A DNA stretch of 47,470 nucleotides, taken from positions 1 through 47,470 of the forward strand of contig DRLM01000121.1 in NCBI GenBank assembly GCA_011375345.1, given 5' to 3'. The position numbers and the translations under genes were made by a program. The notes below the pieces were generated by a model. That model was not told the origin of the DNA, did no database searches, and worked only from the letters and a program-made list of their open reading frames with translations. Below, in pieces: positions 32,081 to 41,550 of the stretch. The stretch's first letter is position 1; the number at the start of each line of letters is the position of its first letter. This DNA comes from Gammaproteobacteria bacterium (GTDB lineage: Bacteria; Pseudomonadota; Gammaproteobacteria; DRLM01).

Positions 32081-34003
32081 ATGCTTGAATTTATCAGGGA
32101 ACGCGCCCAGGGTTTTCTGGCCTGGGTTATTGTCATCGGGCTGATTCTTTCCTTCGCCTTGTGGGGTATCGGCGAATACTTGAGTCCCGACTCCGAAGTC
32201 TATGTTGCCACCGTCAATGGTGAGCAGATCACCAGCCAGGAATTTCAAAGCGCCTATCAACAGCAACGCTCGCGCCTGCAAAACATGCTCGGTGAAAACT
32301 TTAACCCGGCGCTGTTCGATTCCGAGCAGATGAAAAACGACGTGCTGGAGCAGATGATCGAGCGGCGCTTGTTGCTGCAACTTGTCACCGAGCAGGGCTT
32401 GCGCGTCAGTGACCAGCAGGTCGCGGCTGCGGTTCGTGCCATTCCCCAGTTGCAAAACGAAGGCCGGTTCGATGCACAGCGATATCGGCGCCTGTTGGCC
32501 GCGCAAGGTATCTCTGTGGAACAGTTTGAAACGGGCGTGCGCGGTGACCTGGTGCTGACCCAGTTGCGCCGGGGGGTGATGGACAGTGCGCTGGTGGCGG
32601 AGGCCGAGGTGGACACTTTTCTGCGCCTGCGTGAGCAAAAGCGCGATCTCGGTTTCATGTTGATCCCTTATGACCGTTTTGTTGACGGAATCGAGTTAAG
32701 CGACGCCGAGCTGCAAAGCTATTACCAGGAGCACAAAGATCAGTTTGAACAGCCGGAACAAGTTCGCATTGCTTATCTGGAGTTATCCGTGGCCGGGCTG
32801 GCCGAACACGTCTCGGTCAGCGAGGAAGAAGTGCGCGCTGAGTACCAGCAGCGGCTGAAGGAATTCACCGTGCCTGAGCAGCGCCGTGCCCGTCACCTGC
32901 TGGTGCAGGTGGCCAGCGATGCGGCGGCTGACGAGGTAGACGCCGCCAGGCAGAAGGCGGCGGCGCTGCTGGCCCGCGTTCAGGCCGGAGAATCCTTTGG
33001 AGACTTGGCCCGTGAGTACTCCGACGATCCCGGCTCCGCGTCCAAAGGGGGGGATTTGGGTTATTTCGGTCGCGGAATCATGGATAAATCCTTTGAGGAG
33101 GCGGTGTTTGGGCTCCAGCCGGGGCAGCTTGCCCCGGAGCCGGTGCGCAGTGCCTTTGGCTACCACATCATCAAGCTGGAAGACGTGCGTGGCGGTGACA
33201 CACAGCCGTTTGCGGCCGTGCGGGAGCGCCTGGCGGCGGAGTTGAAACGTCAGCAGGCGGAGCAGATTTTCTTTGATCAGCTGGAACAACTGTCCAACCT
33301 CAGTTTTGAAAATCCGGACAATCTCACGGTGGCGGCGGAGGCTCTGGGGCTGGAGGTGCAAACCTCGCCCTGGTTCTCACGCGACAAGGGCAGCGCTCTG
33401 GCGGAAAACCCGCTGGTGCGGGAAGCCGCCTTTTCTGAAGACGTGCTGGCGGGCGGGAACAACAGTGAACCGCTGGAGTTGGCGCCCGACCGGGTTGTGG
33501 TGCTGCGGGTGAGTGAGCACCGGCCCCGGACCACGCCGCCACTGGACGAGGTGCGGGAGCAGGTCAGAGCGCGACTGAGTGAGTCAAAAGCCGCCGCAGC
33601 GGCCAAAGTCCTCGGTGAGACCCTTCTTGGCAAACTGCGTGCTGGCGCGAGCCCGGAGGCGGTGGCCGGGGAACAGGATCTGGTGTGGGAGCATCCCGGT
33701 CTGGTCGGGCGCAATGAGTCCGGCTACGACAGTGAAGTATTGCAAGCGGCGTTCCGCGCTTCCCGGCCCGAGGGGGAGACGCCGGTCTGGCAGGGTCAGG
33801 CGCTGGCCTCAGGGGACTATGCCGTGCTGGCCGTGTTCGAGGTGCAGGACGGGAATGCCGCTATGACCCAGGGGGCTTTGCGTAAATCCATTTCCGCTGC
33901 CTTGCTGCAAGAGCGCGGGCGGAGTGAATTCAACGCCTATCTCGATGCCTTGAAGGCAGGTGCGGACATCAAGCGCTTTCCCGACAATCTCCAAGTGCGT
34001 TGA
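32081..34003 (+). CDS. ppiD: Periplasmic folding chaperone PpiD
   Basis: 640 residues from the ATG at 32081 (MLEFIRERAQGFLAWVIVIG), with GAGG just upstream; the frame from 31862 begins inside the terminator stem and is rejected. A single N-terminal membrane anchor (~12-33) is followed by a SurA-like chaperone region (VNGEQITSQEFQSAYQQQ) and one parvulin-type isomerase domain (~265-370) with RARHLLVQV, YSDDPGSASKGGDLGYF and FGYHIIKLEDV. The C-terminal ~270 residues complete the chaperone clamp. It assists folding of proteins emerging from the Sec channel. Position after hupB and tRNA-Val/Asp is typical for the group. Confidence 0.95.
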   Translation: MLEFIRERAQGFLAWVIVIGLILSFALWGIGEYLSPDSEVYVATVNGEQITSQEFQSAYQQQRSRLQNMLGENFNPALFDSEQMKNDVLEQMIERRLLLQLVTEQGLRVSDQQVAAAVRAIPQLQNEGRFDAQRYRRLLAAQGISVEQFETGVRGDLVLTQLRRGVMDSALVAEAEVDTFLRLREQKRDLGFMLIPYDRFVDGIELSDAELQSYYQEHKDQFEQPEQVRIAYLELSVAGLAEHVSVSEEEVRAEYQQRLKEFTVPEQRRARHLLVQVASDAAADEVDAARQKAAALLARVQAGESFGDLAREYSDDPGSASKGGDLGYFGRGIMDKSFEEAVFGLQPGQLAPEPVRSAFGYHIIKLEDVRGGDTQPFAAVRERLAAELKRQQAEQIFFDQLEQLSNLSFENPDNLTVAAEALGLEVQTSPWFSRDKGSALAENPLVREAAFSEDVLAGGNNSEPLELAPDRVVVLRVSEHRPRTTPPLDEVREQVRARLSESKAAAAAKVLGETLLGKLRAGASPEAVAGEQDLVWEHPGLVGRNESGYDSEVLQAAFRASRPEGETPVWQGQALASGDYAVLAVFEVQDGNAAMTQGALRKSISAALLQERGRSEFNAYLDALKAGADIKRFPDNLQVR

Positions 34004-34099
34004 TGGCTTGGGTTCCTGGGTTCCAGGGGCCGAAGCGGGCCTGGGAATGGCCTCCGGTCGAGGTTCCGCTGCCGGGCGCAGAGCCATCCCCCCGTTCCG

Positions 34100-34882
34100 T
34101 TACTGCAGGCTCATCCCCGTAATATTAAACCCGCCGTCCACGTACATGATCTCCCCGGTAATGCCGGAGGCCAGGTCGGAGCACAAAAAGGCAGCGGCAT
34201 TGCCCACTTCTTCGATGGTGACGTTGCGTCTGAGTGGCGCCGCATTTTCCACCTTGTCCAGCATGCGGCGAAAGTCGCTGATGCCTGCTGCGGCCAGGGT
34301 TTTGATGGGACCGGCGGAAATGGCGTTGACCCGGATGCCGTCCGGACCCAGGCTGTCGGCCATATAGCGTACATTGGCTTCCAGGCTGGCCTTGGCCAGG
34401 CCCATCACATTGTAATTGGGCACCACCCGCTCGGCGCCCAGGTAACTCAGGGTGAGCAATGCCCCCTTGCGACCTTCCATCATGTTGCGGCCGGCCTTGG
34501 CCAGGGCGGCGAAGCTGTAGGAGCTGATTTCGTGGGCCAGGCTGAAACCTTCCCGGGTCACGCTGTCCAGGTAGTCGCCTTCCAGCTCGGTGCGGGGGGC
34601 GAAGGCGACGGAGTGGACAACGATGTCCACGTGGTCCCAGTAATCGTCGAGGCGCTCGAACACCGCTTCGATTTCGCGGTCGCTGCCCACGTCGCAGGGG
34701 AGAGTGATTTCCGAGTCGCATTCGGCGGCGAATTTTTCCACCCGGGGTTGCAGCTTTTCGTTTTGATAGGTGAAGGCCAATTCCGCCCCTTCCCGGTGCA
34801 TGGCCTTGGCGATACCCCAGGCGATGGAGCGGTTGCTTGCCACGCCTACAACCAACGCGCGTTTGCCTTGCAGAAAGCCCAT
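34100..34882 (-). CDS. fabI: Enoyl-[acyl-carrier-protein] reductase (NADH) FabI
   Basis: 260 residues. Reduces trans-2-enoyl-ACP in the last step of each fatty-acid elongation cycle. It has the divergent SDR cofactor motif [13 protein letters not shown] (residues 13-25) and catalytic Y147, Y157 and K164 in [20 protein letters not shown], the spacing specific to FabI. GAGG lies 8-9 bases before the ATG. It is transcribed alone, divergently from the transporter operon. Confidence 0.97.
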   Translation of the reverse strand: MGFLQGKRALVVGVASNRSIAWGIAKAMHREGAELAFTYQNEKLQPRVEKFAAECDSEITLPCDVGSDREIEAVFERLDDYWDHVDIVVHSVAFAPRTELEGDYLDSVTREGFSLAHEISSYSFAALAKAGRNMMEGRKGALLTLSYLGAERVVPNYNVMGLAKASLEANVRYMADSLGPDGIRVNAISAGPIKTLAAAGISDFRRMLDKVENAAPLRRNVTIEEVGNAAAFLCSDLASGITGEIMYVDGGFNITGMSLQ

Positions 34883-34933
34883 AAATAAAAACCTCGTTTG
34901 CTTGAATTAGTGGCTGATGCGGAATAGGGTTAA

Positions 34934-34948
34934 CACAGTTAAACTGTG
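34934..34948. promoter_or_regulatory. 15-bp palindrome between fabI and the transporter operon
   Basis: CACAGTT-A-AACTGTG is perfect around a central base and lies ~50 bases before the fabI start and ~130 before the binding-protein start. A second small palindrome (GTTAAC) lies beside it. It is a candidate operator for either gene; no matching regulator family is obvious. Confidence 0.4.
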
Positions 34949-35077
34949 CAACGAGCCGGCCCGGCTGCGGGCGAGAGTACCATATCAGACAGCCAGGCTG
35001 AAGCGGCCGGAGCCCTGTCGCGGTGCGGGCGGTTGCTGTGGCGGGTGGCACGGTCAGCGGACCGGAATCGGGGTTTG

Positions 35078-36955
35078 ATGGAACGGCGTTTTACCTTCAA
35101 GGATTTCTTTCTCTTCACCTATCTCACGGTGTTGCTGGCAGTCATCGTGCTGGCCATGTACCAGGTGGACCGGCAGTGGCTCAAAATGGGCGAGATGGCG
35201 GGTACGCTCCATGAGCAGGCGCGGGATTTGCGCGAGCTGCGTGGCCTGGTGCAGGGCCTGGATCAGCGGCTGAAGAACGGTGCCGTGGCGGCCGCCGCCG
35301 GGAGCGGCGGGGGCGCTGAGGCAGATGCCGTGCCGGGTGCCTTCCGCCGCGCCCGGCAGGCCATCTCGCAGAGTGACTACCAGCCCGGCGACTGGCTGGT
35401 GCAGGCCTTTGGTCTCAACCTGAAAACCATCACCCCCCTCATTTCCTCCGACGCCTACGCCGCCCAGGTGCAAAGTTATGTGCAAGAATCCCTGCTCAGC
35501 CGCGATCCCGACACCCTGGAGTGGGTGGGGCTGATCGCCAGGGACTGGCAGGTGAGCGAAGACGGCCTCACTTTCACCTTTCAATTGCGGGAGGATGTGA
35601 CCTTCTCCGACGGTGTGCCGCTCACCGCCGCCGATGTGGTCTTTACCTTCGATTTCATCATGAACCCCGCCATTGCCGCGCCACGGGAGCGGGCTTACTA
35701 CCAGAAAATCGCCAGCGTCACCGCCACCGGTCCTTACGAGGTTGTGTTCAAATTCAAAGAACCCTACTTCAACAGCCTGGCCCTGGCCGGCGGCCTGGCC
35801 ATCATGCCGCGCCATTTTTATGAGCCCTATCTCGCCGAGCCGGAGACCTTCAATCAGTCCAAGGGCCTGTTGCTGGGCTCCGGTCCTTATCGCCTGAAGG
35901 ATCCCAGGAGCTGGACCCCGGACCAGGGCCTGGTGGAGCTGGAGCGCAATCCCCGCTATTGGGCGCCGGTGCAACCGCCCTTCGAGCGTCTGCTGTGGAA
36001 GGTCATCGCCAATGACGCCGCCCGGCTCACCACCTACCGCAACGGTGACATCGACGCCTACGGCGCCCGCCCGCGGGAATACCAAAAGCTGCTGGATGAT
36101 GAGTCCCTCATGGCGCGCAGCCATCACTTTGAATACATGAGCCCCACTGCCGGTTACAGCTACATCGGCTGGAACCAGCGGCGCAACGGTCAGCCCACCC
36201 TGTTCGCCGACAAGCGGGTGCGCCAGGCCATGACCTATCTCACTGACCGCGAGCGCATCATCAGGGAGATCATGCTGGGTTATGCCGAAGTGGCGGTCAG
36301 CCCCTTCAGTCCGCGCAGTCCCCAGCATGACCCGGCCCTGGCACCGCGCCAGTTCAATCTGGACAAAGCCCGGCAACTGCTGCAAGCGGCGGGCTTCGAG
36401 GACCGCGACGGCGACGGCGTGCTGGAAAACGCTGCCGGCAGGCGCTTTGAGTTTGAGCTGGTGTTTTTCCAGGATAACGAAGATACCCGGCGCATTGTCC
36501 TGTTTCTGAAAGACCTCTACGCCCGCGCCGGTATCGTGTTGAAACCCAAACCCACCGAGTGGTCGGTGATGTTGGATCTCATCAACAAACAAGACCTGGA
36601 CGCCATCACCCTGGGCTGGACCAGCGGTGTGGAGATCGATGTTTACCAGATGTTCCACAGCAGCCAGGCGGTTCCCGGCGGCGACAATTTCGTAAACTAC
36701 CAAAACCCGGATTTCGACCAGGCCATCGAGCAGGCCCGGGCCACGGTGGACAAAAGTGCCCGCATGCCCCTGTGGCGCCGGGCGGAAGGCTTTCTCTTTG
36801 AGGATCAACCCTACACCTTTTTGATGCGGCGCAAGAGCCTGACCTTCATTGACCACCGTTTTCGCAACCTGGAGATCACCCCCCTGGGTCTGAACTTCGG
36901 TTTCGTGCCCATAGAAATCTACGTGCCCGGTGCCCGGCAGAAATACACCCCTTGA
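35078..36955 (+). CDS. Membrane-tethered peptide ABC transporter substrate-binding protein
   Basis: 625 residues. An SBP_bac_5 (OppA/DppA/YejA-like) domain occupies ~100-625: LISSDAYAAQVQSYVQESLL, the signature VSEDGLTFTFQLREDVTFSDGVPLTAADVVFTFDF, and GSGPYRLKD. Unlike most gammaproteobacterial relatives it has no cleavable signal. Residues 1-10 are charged, ~11-31 form a membrane helix (FLFTYLTVLLAVIVLAMYQV), and ~35-70 form a coiled coil with QARDLRELRGLVQGLDQRL. The binding domain would hang in the periplasm from the inner membrane. The start at 35078 has GGGG five bases upstream; the longer frame from 34946 is less likely. Two permeases and two ATPases follow. Peptides or peptide-like compounds are the expected cargo. 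Confidence 0.88.
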   Translation: MERRFTFKDFFLFTYLTVLLAVIVLAMYQVDRQWLKMGEMAGTLHEQARDLRELRGLVQGLDQRLKNGAVAAAAGSGGGAEADAVPGAFRRARQAISQSDYQPGDWLVQAFGLNLKTITPLISSDAYAAQVQSYVQESLLSRDPDTLEWVGLIARDWQVSEDGLTFTFQLREDVTFSDGVPLTAADVVFTFDFIMNPAIAAPRERAYYQKIASVTATGPYEVVFKFKEPYFNSLALAGGLAIMPRHFYEPYLAEPETFNQSKGLLLGSGPYRLKDPRSWTPDQGLVELERNPRYWAPVQPPFERLLWKVIANDAARLTTYRNGDIDAYGARPREYQKLLDDESLMARSHHFEYMSPTAGYSYIGWNQRRNGQPTLFADKRVRQAMTYLTDRERIIREIMLGYAEVAVSPFSPRSPQHDPALAPRQFNLDKARQLLQAAGFEDRDGDGVLENAAGRRFEFELVFFQDNEDTRRIVLFLKDLYARAGIVLKPKPTEWSVMLDLINKQDLDAITLGWTSGVEIDVYQMFHSSQAVPGGDNFVNYQNPDFDQAIEQARATVDKSARMPLWRRAEGFLFEDQPYTFLMRRKSLTFIDHRFRNLEITPLGLNFGFVPIEIYVPGARQKYTP

Positions 36956-37040
36956 GCCGTGTTCGCCCTTCAGACAACGGGGGCGGTGATGAACCTGTCT
37001 TTCGTGTAGTGGCAGCGAATGGTGATGGCTGAATTTGACA

Positions 37041-37073
37041 TTCCCCTCCAGCCCCCTCCTTTCCAAAGGGAGG
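37041..37073. repeat. Palindromic dispersed repeat between binding protein and permease
   Basis: Within the 227-base gap 36956-37182. The core CCTCCTTT / AAAGGGAGG folds into a hairpin, and together with the flanking CCCCTCCAGCCCC it matches, in reverse orientation, the element at 40712-40760 inside the first ATPase gene. Confidence 0.55.
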
Positions 37074-37182
37074 CACCCTGTGCCGGGATTTTGAGTCTGT
37101 TTTTGCTGCTGCCGGTGGCAGGCGCGATCTGTTCTTCACGCCCGTTTCGGGTGCTCTCCTGCGCTGGCGCCGCTTTGTTCTG

Positions 37183-38565
37183 ATGCACGTCTACATCCTC
37201 CGCCGCCTGCTGTTGATGATTCCCACCCTGATCGGGATTACCGCGGTGGTGTTCACCTTCATGGCCCTGGCCCCCGGCGGCATCAGCGCCCAAAGCCTGA
37301 TCGAGGGGCAGAACCTGGAGCCGGAAGTCAAGCAGGCCATGGAGGAGTATTACAACCGCCGCTACGGTCTGGATCTGCCCGCGCCGGTGCAGTATCTGCG
37401 CTGGCTCAACAATATTTCGCCCATTGGTTTCACCCTGGACGAGGAAAACGACATCACCGGCTTTTCCTTCACCAAGGGCTCGGATCTGGGCACCAGTTTC
37501 CGCTACGGCCGCCCGGTGGTGGATTTGCTCGAAGAGCGGGTGCCGGTGACCTTGTTGCTCAATGTGCTGTCCGTTCCGCTCATTTATATCATTGCCATCG
37601 CCATCGGTGTGCACGCCGCCACCCGGCGCGGTCAGCCGTTCGATGTGGGGTCCAACGTGGTCATGCTCACTTTGTGGTCCGTGCCCACCATGTTGGCGGG
37701 CGTCTTGCTCATCGGCTTTTTCGCCAGCGACCAGTATTGGCACTGGTTTCCCACCGCGGGCCTGAGCCGCCGCGAAGCCCTGGACATGCCGTTTCTGCCT
37801 CATTGGAGCAGTCTCACCGATGTGCTGTTGCTGGCTGCCGCCGCCGGCCTGGCGGCGGTGGCTTTGGTGGCCTTGAGTCTGTGGGCGCCCCGCCCTTGGC
37901 GGGTGGCGCTCACGGCCGTATTGGGCGGTGTCCTGGGCGTGCTGATGGCGGCGGCGTTGCCTGACGGGGGGTCGACGGCTGTGGCCGCGGTGCTGGCGGC
38001 GGCGCTGGGCCTGTTGGGAGGTGCAACGGCCTACATGGATTACCGCGCGCTGCGCACCGCCGTGCTGGGGCTGGTGGGTTTCGGCCTGGGGGTGGGGCTG
38101 GCGCTGCACTTCGCCCAGGGCGACTTCGTGCGCGGCTTTTTGCTGGACCGCCTCTGGCATTTGATTTTGCCGGTGTTGTGTTTGTCCTACGGCGGTTTCG
38201 CCTTTTTGTCGCGGCTGACCCGCAGCGCCGTGCTGGAAAACCTGCTGGCCGACTACGCCCGCACCGCCCGCGCCAAGGGGGTGGCGGAGCCGCAGGTTTT
38301 GTGGCGCCACGTGTTCCGCAACAGCCTGTTGCCCCTGATCACCGTCGCGGCGGGCTTGCTTCCCAGCCTCATCGGCGGCTCGGTGATCGTGGAGAGCATT
38401 TTCAGTATCGATGGCATGGGCAGGCTGGCGGTGGAGGCAGTGATGGGGCGGGATCGGGAGCTGATTTTGTCCCTGACCCTGATCGGCGCCCTGCTCACCG
38501 TCATCGGTTACCTCATCGCCGATGTGTGCTATGCCATTGCCGATCCCCGGGTGAGCTATGACTGA
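37183..38565 (+). CDS. Peptide ABC transporter permease (OppB/YejB-like) with extra membrane segments
   Basis: 460 residues against ~310-365 for OppB, DppB and YejB. The family ends are clear: MHVYILRRLLLMIPTLIGIT at the start, and near the C-terminus the ATPase-docking loop LADYARTARAKGVAEPQVLWRHVFRNSLLPLI. Between them, residues ~207-316 form an insertion of about 110 residues with roughly four hydrophobic helices (TDVLLLAAAAGLAAVALVAL, VALTAVLGGVLGVLMAAAL, and others) not found in the family. The insertion sits after the QYWHWFPTAGLS loop. It overlaps the next permease gene by 8 bases, so translation is coupled. Confidence 0.88.
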   Translation: MHVYILRRLLLMIPTLIGITAVVFTFMALAPGGISAQSLIEGQNLEPEVKQAMEEYYNRRYGLDLPAPVQYLRWLNNISPIGFTLDEENDITGFSFTKGSDLGTSFRYGRPVVDLLEERVPVTLLLNVLSVPLIYIIAIAIGVHAATRRGQPFDVGSNVVMLTLWSVPTMLAGVLLIGFFASDQYWHWFPTAGLSRREALDMPFLPHWSSLTDVLLLAAAAGLAAVALVALSLWAPRPWRVALTAVLGGVLGVLMAAALPDGGSTAVAAVLAAALGLLGGATAYMDYRALRTAVLGLVGFGLGVGLALHFAQGDFVRGFLLDRLWHLILPVLCLSYGGFAFLSRLTRSAVLENLLADYARTARAKGVAEPQVLWRHVFRNSLLPLITVAAGLLPSLIGGSVIVESIFSIDGMGRLAVEAVMGRDRELILSLTLIGALLTVIGYLIADVCYAIADPRVSYD

Positions 38566-39763
38566 GCGTCCCGACAGCACTGCCCGCCGCCTGCGCGAAG
38601 CCCGCCGCAGCCGCGGTTTCGCCGCCAAGGTGAGTCGCGAAGTGCTGGCCCAGTGGGGGGCGCGCCTCGGCCTGCTGTGGGTGGGGCTGCTGGTGGTGGC
38701 GGCGGTGTTTGCCCCCTTTCTGGCCAACAGCCATCCCCTCTTGGTCCTGGAAGAGGGCGGCTGGCACAGCCCCGCCTTGCGCTTTCTGACCGCCGCCGAT
38801 GCCACTTTGCTGGCGGCGTTTTTCACGCTGTTGCTGCTGTGGCCGCTGCCGCTGCGCTTGCGCGTCAAGTTGCTGCTGTTTGCCGCCGTGGCCGCCGTGG
38901 CCGCGGTGGTCAGCCATGCCTTTTTGGCGCCGCCGCAGTTGACGGTCTACGAGCAATACCGTGAGGCCCAGGGGGCGGGGCGTTACCAGCGGGTCATCTA
39001 TGCCCCCATTCCCTATTCGGCCCAGGACTATTTGCGCGATTACGGCGACACCGGCCTGGAGCCGCCCCTGGCCGGCGCCGGGCGCCGCCATTGGTTCGGC
39101 ACCGACGAAAACGGTGCCGACGTGCTCTCGCGCATGATCCACGCCGCCCGCATCGCTCTCAGCATCGGTTTTGTGGCCACCGGCATCGCCCTGGTCATCG
39201 GCGTCATCATCGGGGGGCTGATGGGCTATTTCTCCGGCGTGGTGGATATCCTGGGGATGCGCTTGCTGGAGATTTTCGAAGCCATTCCGGTGATCTTTTT
39301 GCTGCTCACCCTGGTGGCCTTTTTCGGCCGTGATCTGTACATGATGATGGTGATCATCGGCCTGACCGGGTGGCCCGGCTTCGCCCGCTACGTGCGGGCC
39401 GAGTTTTTGCGCCTGCGCCAGCAGGAGTTCGTGCAGGCTGCCATTGCCTGCGGTCTGCCCCTGCGCTCGGTGTTGTTCCGCCACATGCTGCCCAACGGCA
39501 TGGCACCGGTGCTGGTGACCTTGAGCTTTTCCGTGGCCTCCGCCATCCTGGCCGAGGCCACTTTGAGCTTCCTGGGACTGGGTCCCGTGGGCGAGCCCTC
39601 CTGGGGACAGATGCTCAACCAGGCGGTGCAGGCCGCCACCTTCAACTGGTGGATGGCGGTGTTTCCCGGCGGCGCCATCTTTCTCACTGTGCTGGCCTAT
39701 ATGCTTATCGGCGAGGCCATCCGCGACGCCATTGACCCCTATCTCAAGAAAGCCGCCCGCTGA
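38558..39763 (+). CDS. Peptide ABC transporter permease (OppC/YejE-like) with extra membrane segments
   Basis: 401 residues. The core resembles OppC/YejE: HWFGTDENGADVLSRMIHAARIALSIG, then ARYVRAEFLRLRQQEFVQAAIACGLP, which is the loop that contacts the ATPases, and the closing GEAIRDAIDPYLK. Between the first helix (~42-60) and the FGTDENG motif, two additional hydrophobic helices occur (~74-98 and ~100-122), followed by a periplasmic loop. The mate permease also carries extra helices, so the whole membrane core of this transporter is enlarged. It ends TGATG, overlapping the first ATPase start by one base. Confidence 0.88.
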   Translation: MTERPDSTARRLREARRSRGFAAKVSREVLAQWGARLGLLWVGLLVVAAVFAPFLANSHPLLVLEEGGWHSPALRFLTAADATLLAAFFTLLLLWPLPLRLRVKLLLFAAVAAVAAVVSHAFLAPPQLTVYEQYREAQGAGRYQRVIYAPIPYSAQDYLRDYGDTGLEPPLAGAGRRHWFGTDENGADVLSRMIHAARIALSIGFVATGIALVIGVIIGGLMGYFSGVVDILGMRLLEIFEAIPVIFLLLTLVAFFGRDLYMMMVIIGLTGWPGFARYVRAEFLRLRQQEFVQAAIACGLPLRSVLFRHMLPNGMAPVLVTLSFSVASAILAEATLSFLGLGPVGEPSWGQMLNQAVQAATFNWWMAVFPGGAIFLTVLAYMLIGEAIRDAIDPYLKKAAR

Positions 39764-41547
39764 TGCTGTTGGAGGTCGAAAATCTGCATGTCCACCTGCA
39801 AAGTGGTGACGAGACTGTCAAAGCAGTGGCCGGTGTCAGCTTCGCCATCGCCAAGGGGGAGACTTTCTGTCTGGTGGGCGAATCGGGCAGCGGCAAGTCG
39901 GTGACGGCCCTGTCGGTGATCCAGCTCCTGCCGCGGGACATCAGCCACCACCCCGCCGGTCGCATCGCTTTCGACTACCGCCACGACGACGGCCGGGTGG
40001 AACGGGTGGACATGCTCACCGCGTCGGAAGCGCGCAAGCGGGCCATTCGCGGCGCCCGCATGGCCATGATCTTCCAAGAGCCCATGACTTCGCTGAACCC
40101 GGTGTTCACCATCGGCGACCAGATTATGGAGGCCTTGCAGATCCACCGTCCCGCCATGGCGGCCTCGGAAGCGCGGGAGCGGGCCATCCTGGCCCTGGAG
40201 CAGGTGCAGATTCCCAAGGCCAAAGAGCGGGTGGACGACTATCCCCACCGCCTCTCCGGCGGCCAGCGCCAGCGGGTCATGATCGCCATGGCCATGGCCT
40301 GCGAGCCGGACCTGCTCATCGCCGACGAGCCCACCACCGCCCTGGACGTGACCGTGCAGGCGGAAATCCTGCGGCTCATGCGCGACTTGCAGGAGCGCAA
40401 GGGCATGAGCATGTTGTTCATCACCCACGATTTCGGCGTGGTGGCGCAAATGGCCCGGCGGCTGGCGGTGATGCGTTTGGGCAAGATCGTGGAAAGTGGC
40501 ACTGTGGACGAGGTATTGCGCCATCCCCGGCATGATTACACCCGGCAGTTGCTGGCGGCCTTGCCGGAGAATCTGAAGAGAAACAGCCCCCCCTCCCCGG
40601 CCGGCCTCAGGCAGAGGGGGGAGGAAGAAGAGCGCTTGATTCAAAATGAGAAACAAAACATGGGCGTTGCCGGCGGACGTCGCGTGCCGGCGTCACATGC
40701 TGACGTGTCTGCCCCCCCCTTTGCAAAAGGGGGGGCGGGGGAGATATCGTCCCCCCCGCCGCTGATTGATTTGCGGGATCTGCAAGTTTATTTCCCCGTC
40801 AAAAAAGGCCTGCTGCGCCGCACCGCCGATTACGTCAAAGCGGTGGACGGCGTGGATCTCGCCATCCCCAAGGGGCAGATCCTGGCCCTGGTGGGCGAGT
40901 CCGGCTGCGGCAAGACCACCTTGGGGCGGGCGATATTGCGCCTGGCGGAGCCCACCGGGGGGCAGATACACTATGCGGGCCGGGACATCACCGGCCTCAG
41001 CCGGGCCCAGGTGCGGCCCCTGCGGCGGGAGCTGCAAATCATTTTTCAAGATCCCATGTCCTCCCTCAATCCCCGCCTGACCATCGCCGAGACCCTCACC
41101 GAGCCCATGAAGGCCCATGGCCTCGGTGCCTCCAAAGAAGAGAGGCTGGAGCGGGCCCGGAGTCTGTTGCAACGGGTGCAACTGGCGCCCGAGCACCTGT
41201 GGCGCTATCCTCATGAATTCTCCGGCGGCCAGCGCCAGCGCATCGGCATCGCCCGGGCCCTGGCCCTGCAGCCGCGCTTCATTGTCTGCGACGAAGTGAC
41301 CAGCGCCTTGGACGTGTCAGTGCAGGCGGAAGTGTTGCAACTGCTGTTAAGCCTGCGCGACGAGCATCAACTCACCTTGTTGTTCATCACCCACAACATT
41401 GGCGTGGTGGAATACGTGAGCGACGAGACCGCGGTGATGTTCGGCGGCCGCATCGTAGAGCGCGGCCCCACGGCGCAAGTGTGCGGCCGGCCGCGCCATC
41501 CCTATACCCAGAAACTCCTTGCCGCCGTGCCGCGGCTGGTTCTTTGA
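39763..41547 (+). CDS. Double ATP-binding subunit (YejF-like) of peptide ABC transporter
   Basis: 594 residues with two complete nucleotide-binding domains. NBD1 (1-~270): Walker A GESGSGKS, signature [14 protein letters not shown], Walker [16 protein letters not shown]2 (~333-594): Walker A GESGCGKT, signature [14 protein letters not shown], Walker [13 protein letters not shown]. The plan equals YejF. The linker (~275-332) is long and odd: Pro/Gly/Glu-rich, and its DNA is a dispersed palindromic repeat that stays in frame ([19 protein letters not shown]). Neither NBD is followed by the cysteine motif common in Dpp/Opp ATPases. A second double ATPase begins three bases after its stop. Confidence 0.92.
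   Translation: MLLEVENLHVHLQSGDETVKAVAGVSFAIAKGETFCLVGESGSGKSVTALSVIQLLPRDISHHPAGRIAFDYRHDDGRVERVDMLTASEARKRAIRGARMAMIFQEPMTSLNPVFTIGDQIMEALQIHRPAMAASEARERAILALEQVQIPKAKERVDDYPHRLSGGQRQRVMIAMAMACEPDLLIADEPTTALDVTVQAEILRLMRDLQERKGMSMLFITHDFGVVAQMARRLAVMRLGKIVESGTVDEVLRHPRHDYTRQLLAALPENLKRNSPPSPAGLRQRGEEEERLIQNEKQNMGVAGGRRVPASHADVSAPPFAKGGAGEISSPPPLIDLRDLQVYFPVKKGLLRRTADYVKAVDGVDLAIPKGQILALVGESGCGKTTLGRAILRLAEPTGGQIHYAGRDITGLSRAQVRPLRRELQIIFQDPMSSLNPRLTIAETLTEPMKAHGLGASKEERLERARSLLQRVQLAPEHLWRYPHEFSGGQRQRIGIARALALQPRFIVCDEVTSALDVSVQAEVLQLLLSLRDEHQLTLLFITHNIGVVEYVSDETAVMFGGRIVERGPTAQVCGRPRHPYTQKLLAAVPRLVL
40587..40760. repeat. Palindromic repeats inside the ATPase linker
   Basis: Two inverted repeats lie in the interdomain linker: CCCCCCTC (40588-40595) with GAGGGGGG (40614-40621), and the C-run/TTT-GCA-AAA/G-run palindrome at 40712-40735 followed by GCGGGGGAGAT. 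The second resembles the intergenic repeat at 37041-37073 in reverse. The reading frame is kept throughout. Confidence 0.6.
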
Positions 41548-41550
41548 GTC

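Noticed and set aside
35054-37066. Minus-strand open frame of 670 codons opposite the binding protein
   Set aside because: No domains; the plus strand has a full SBP_bac_5 domain.
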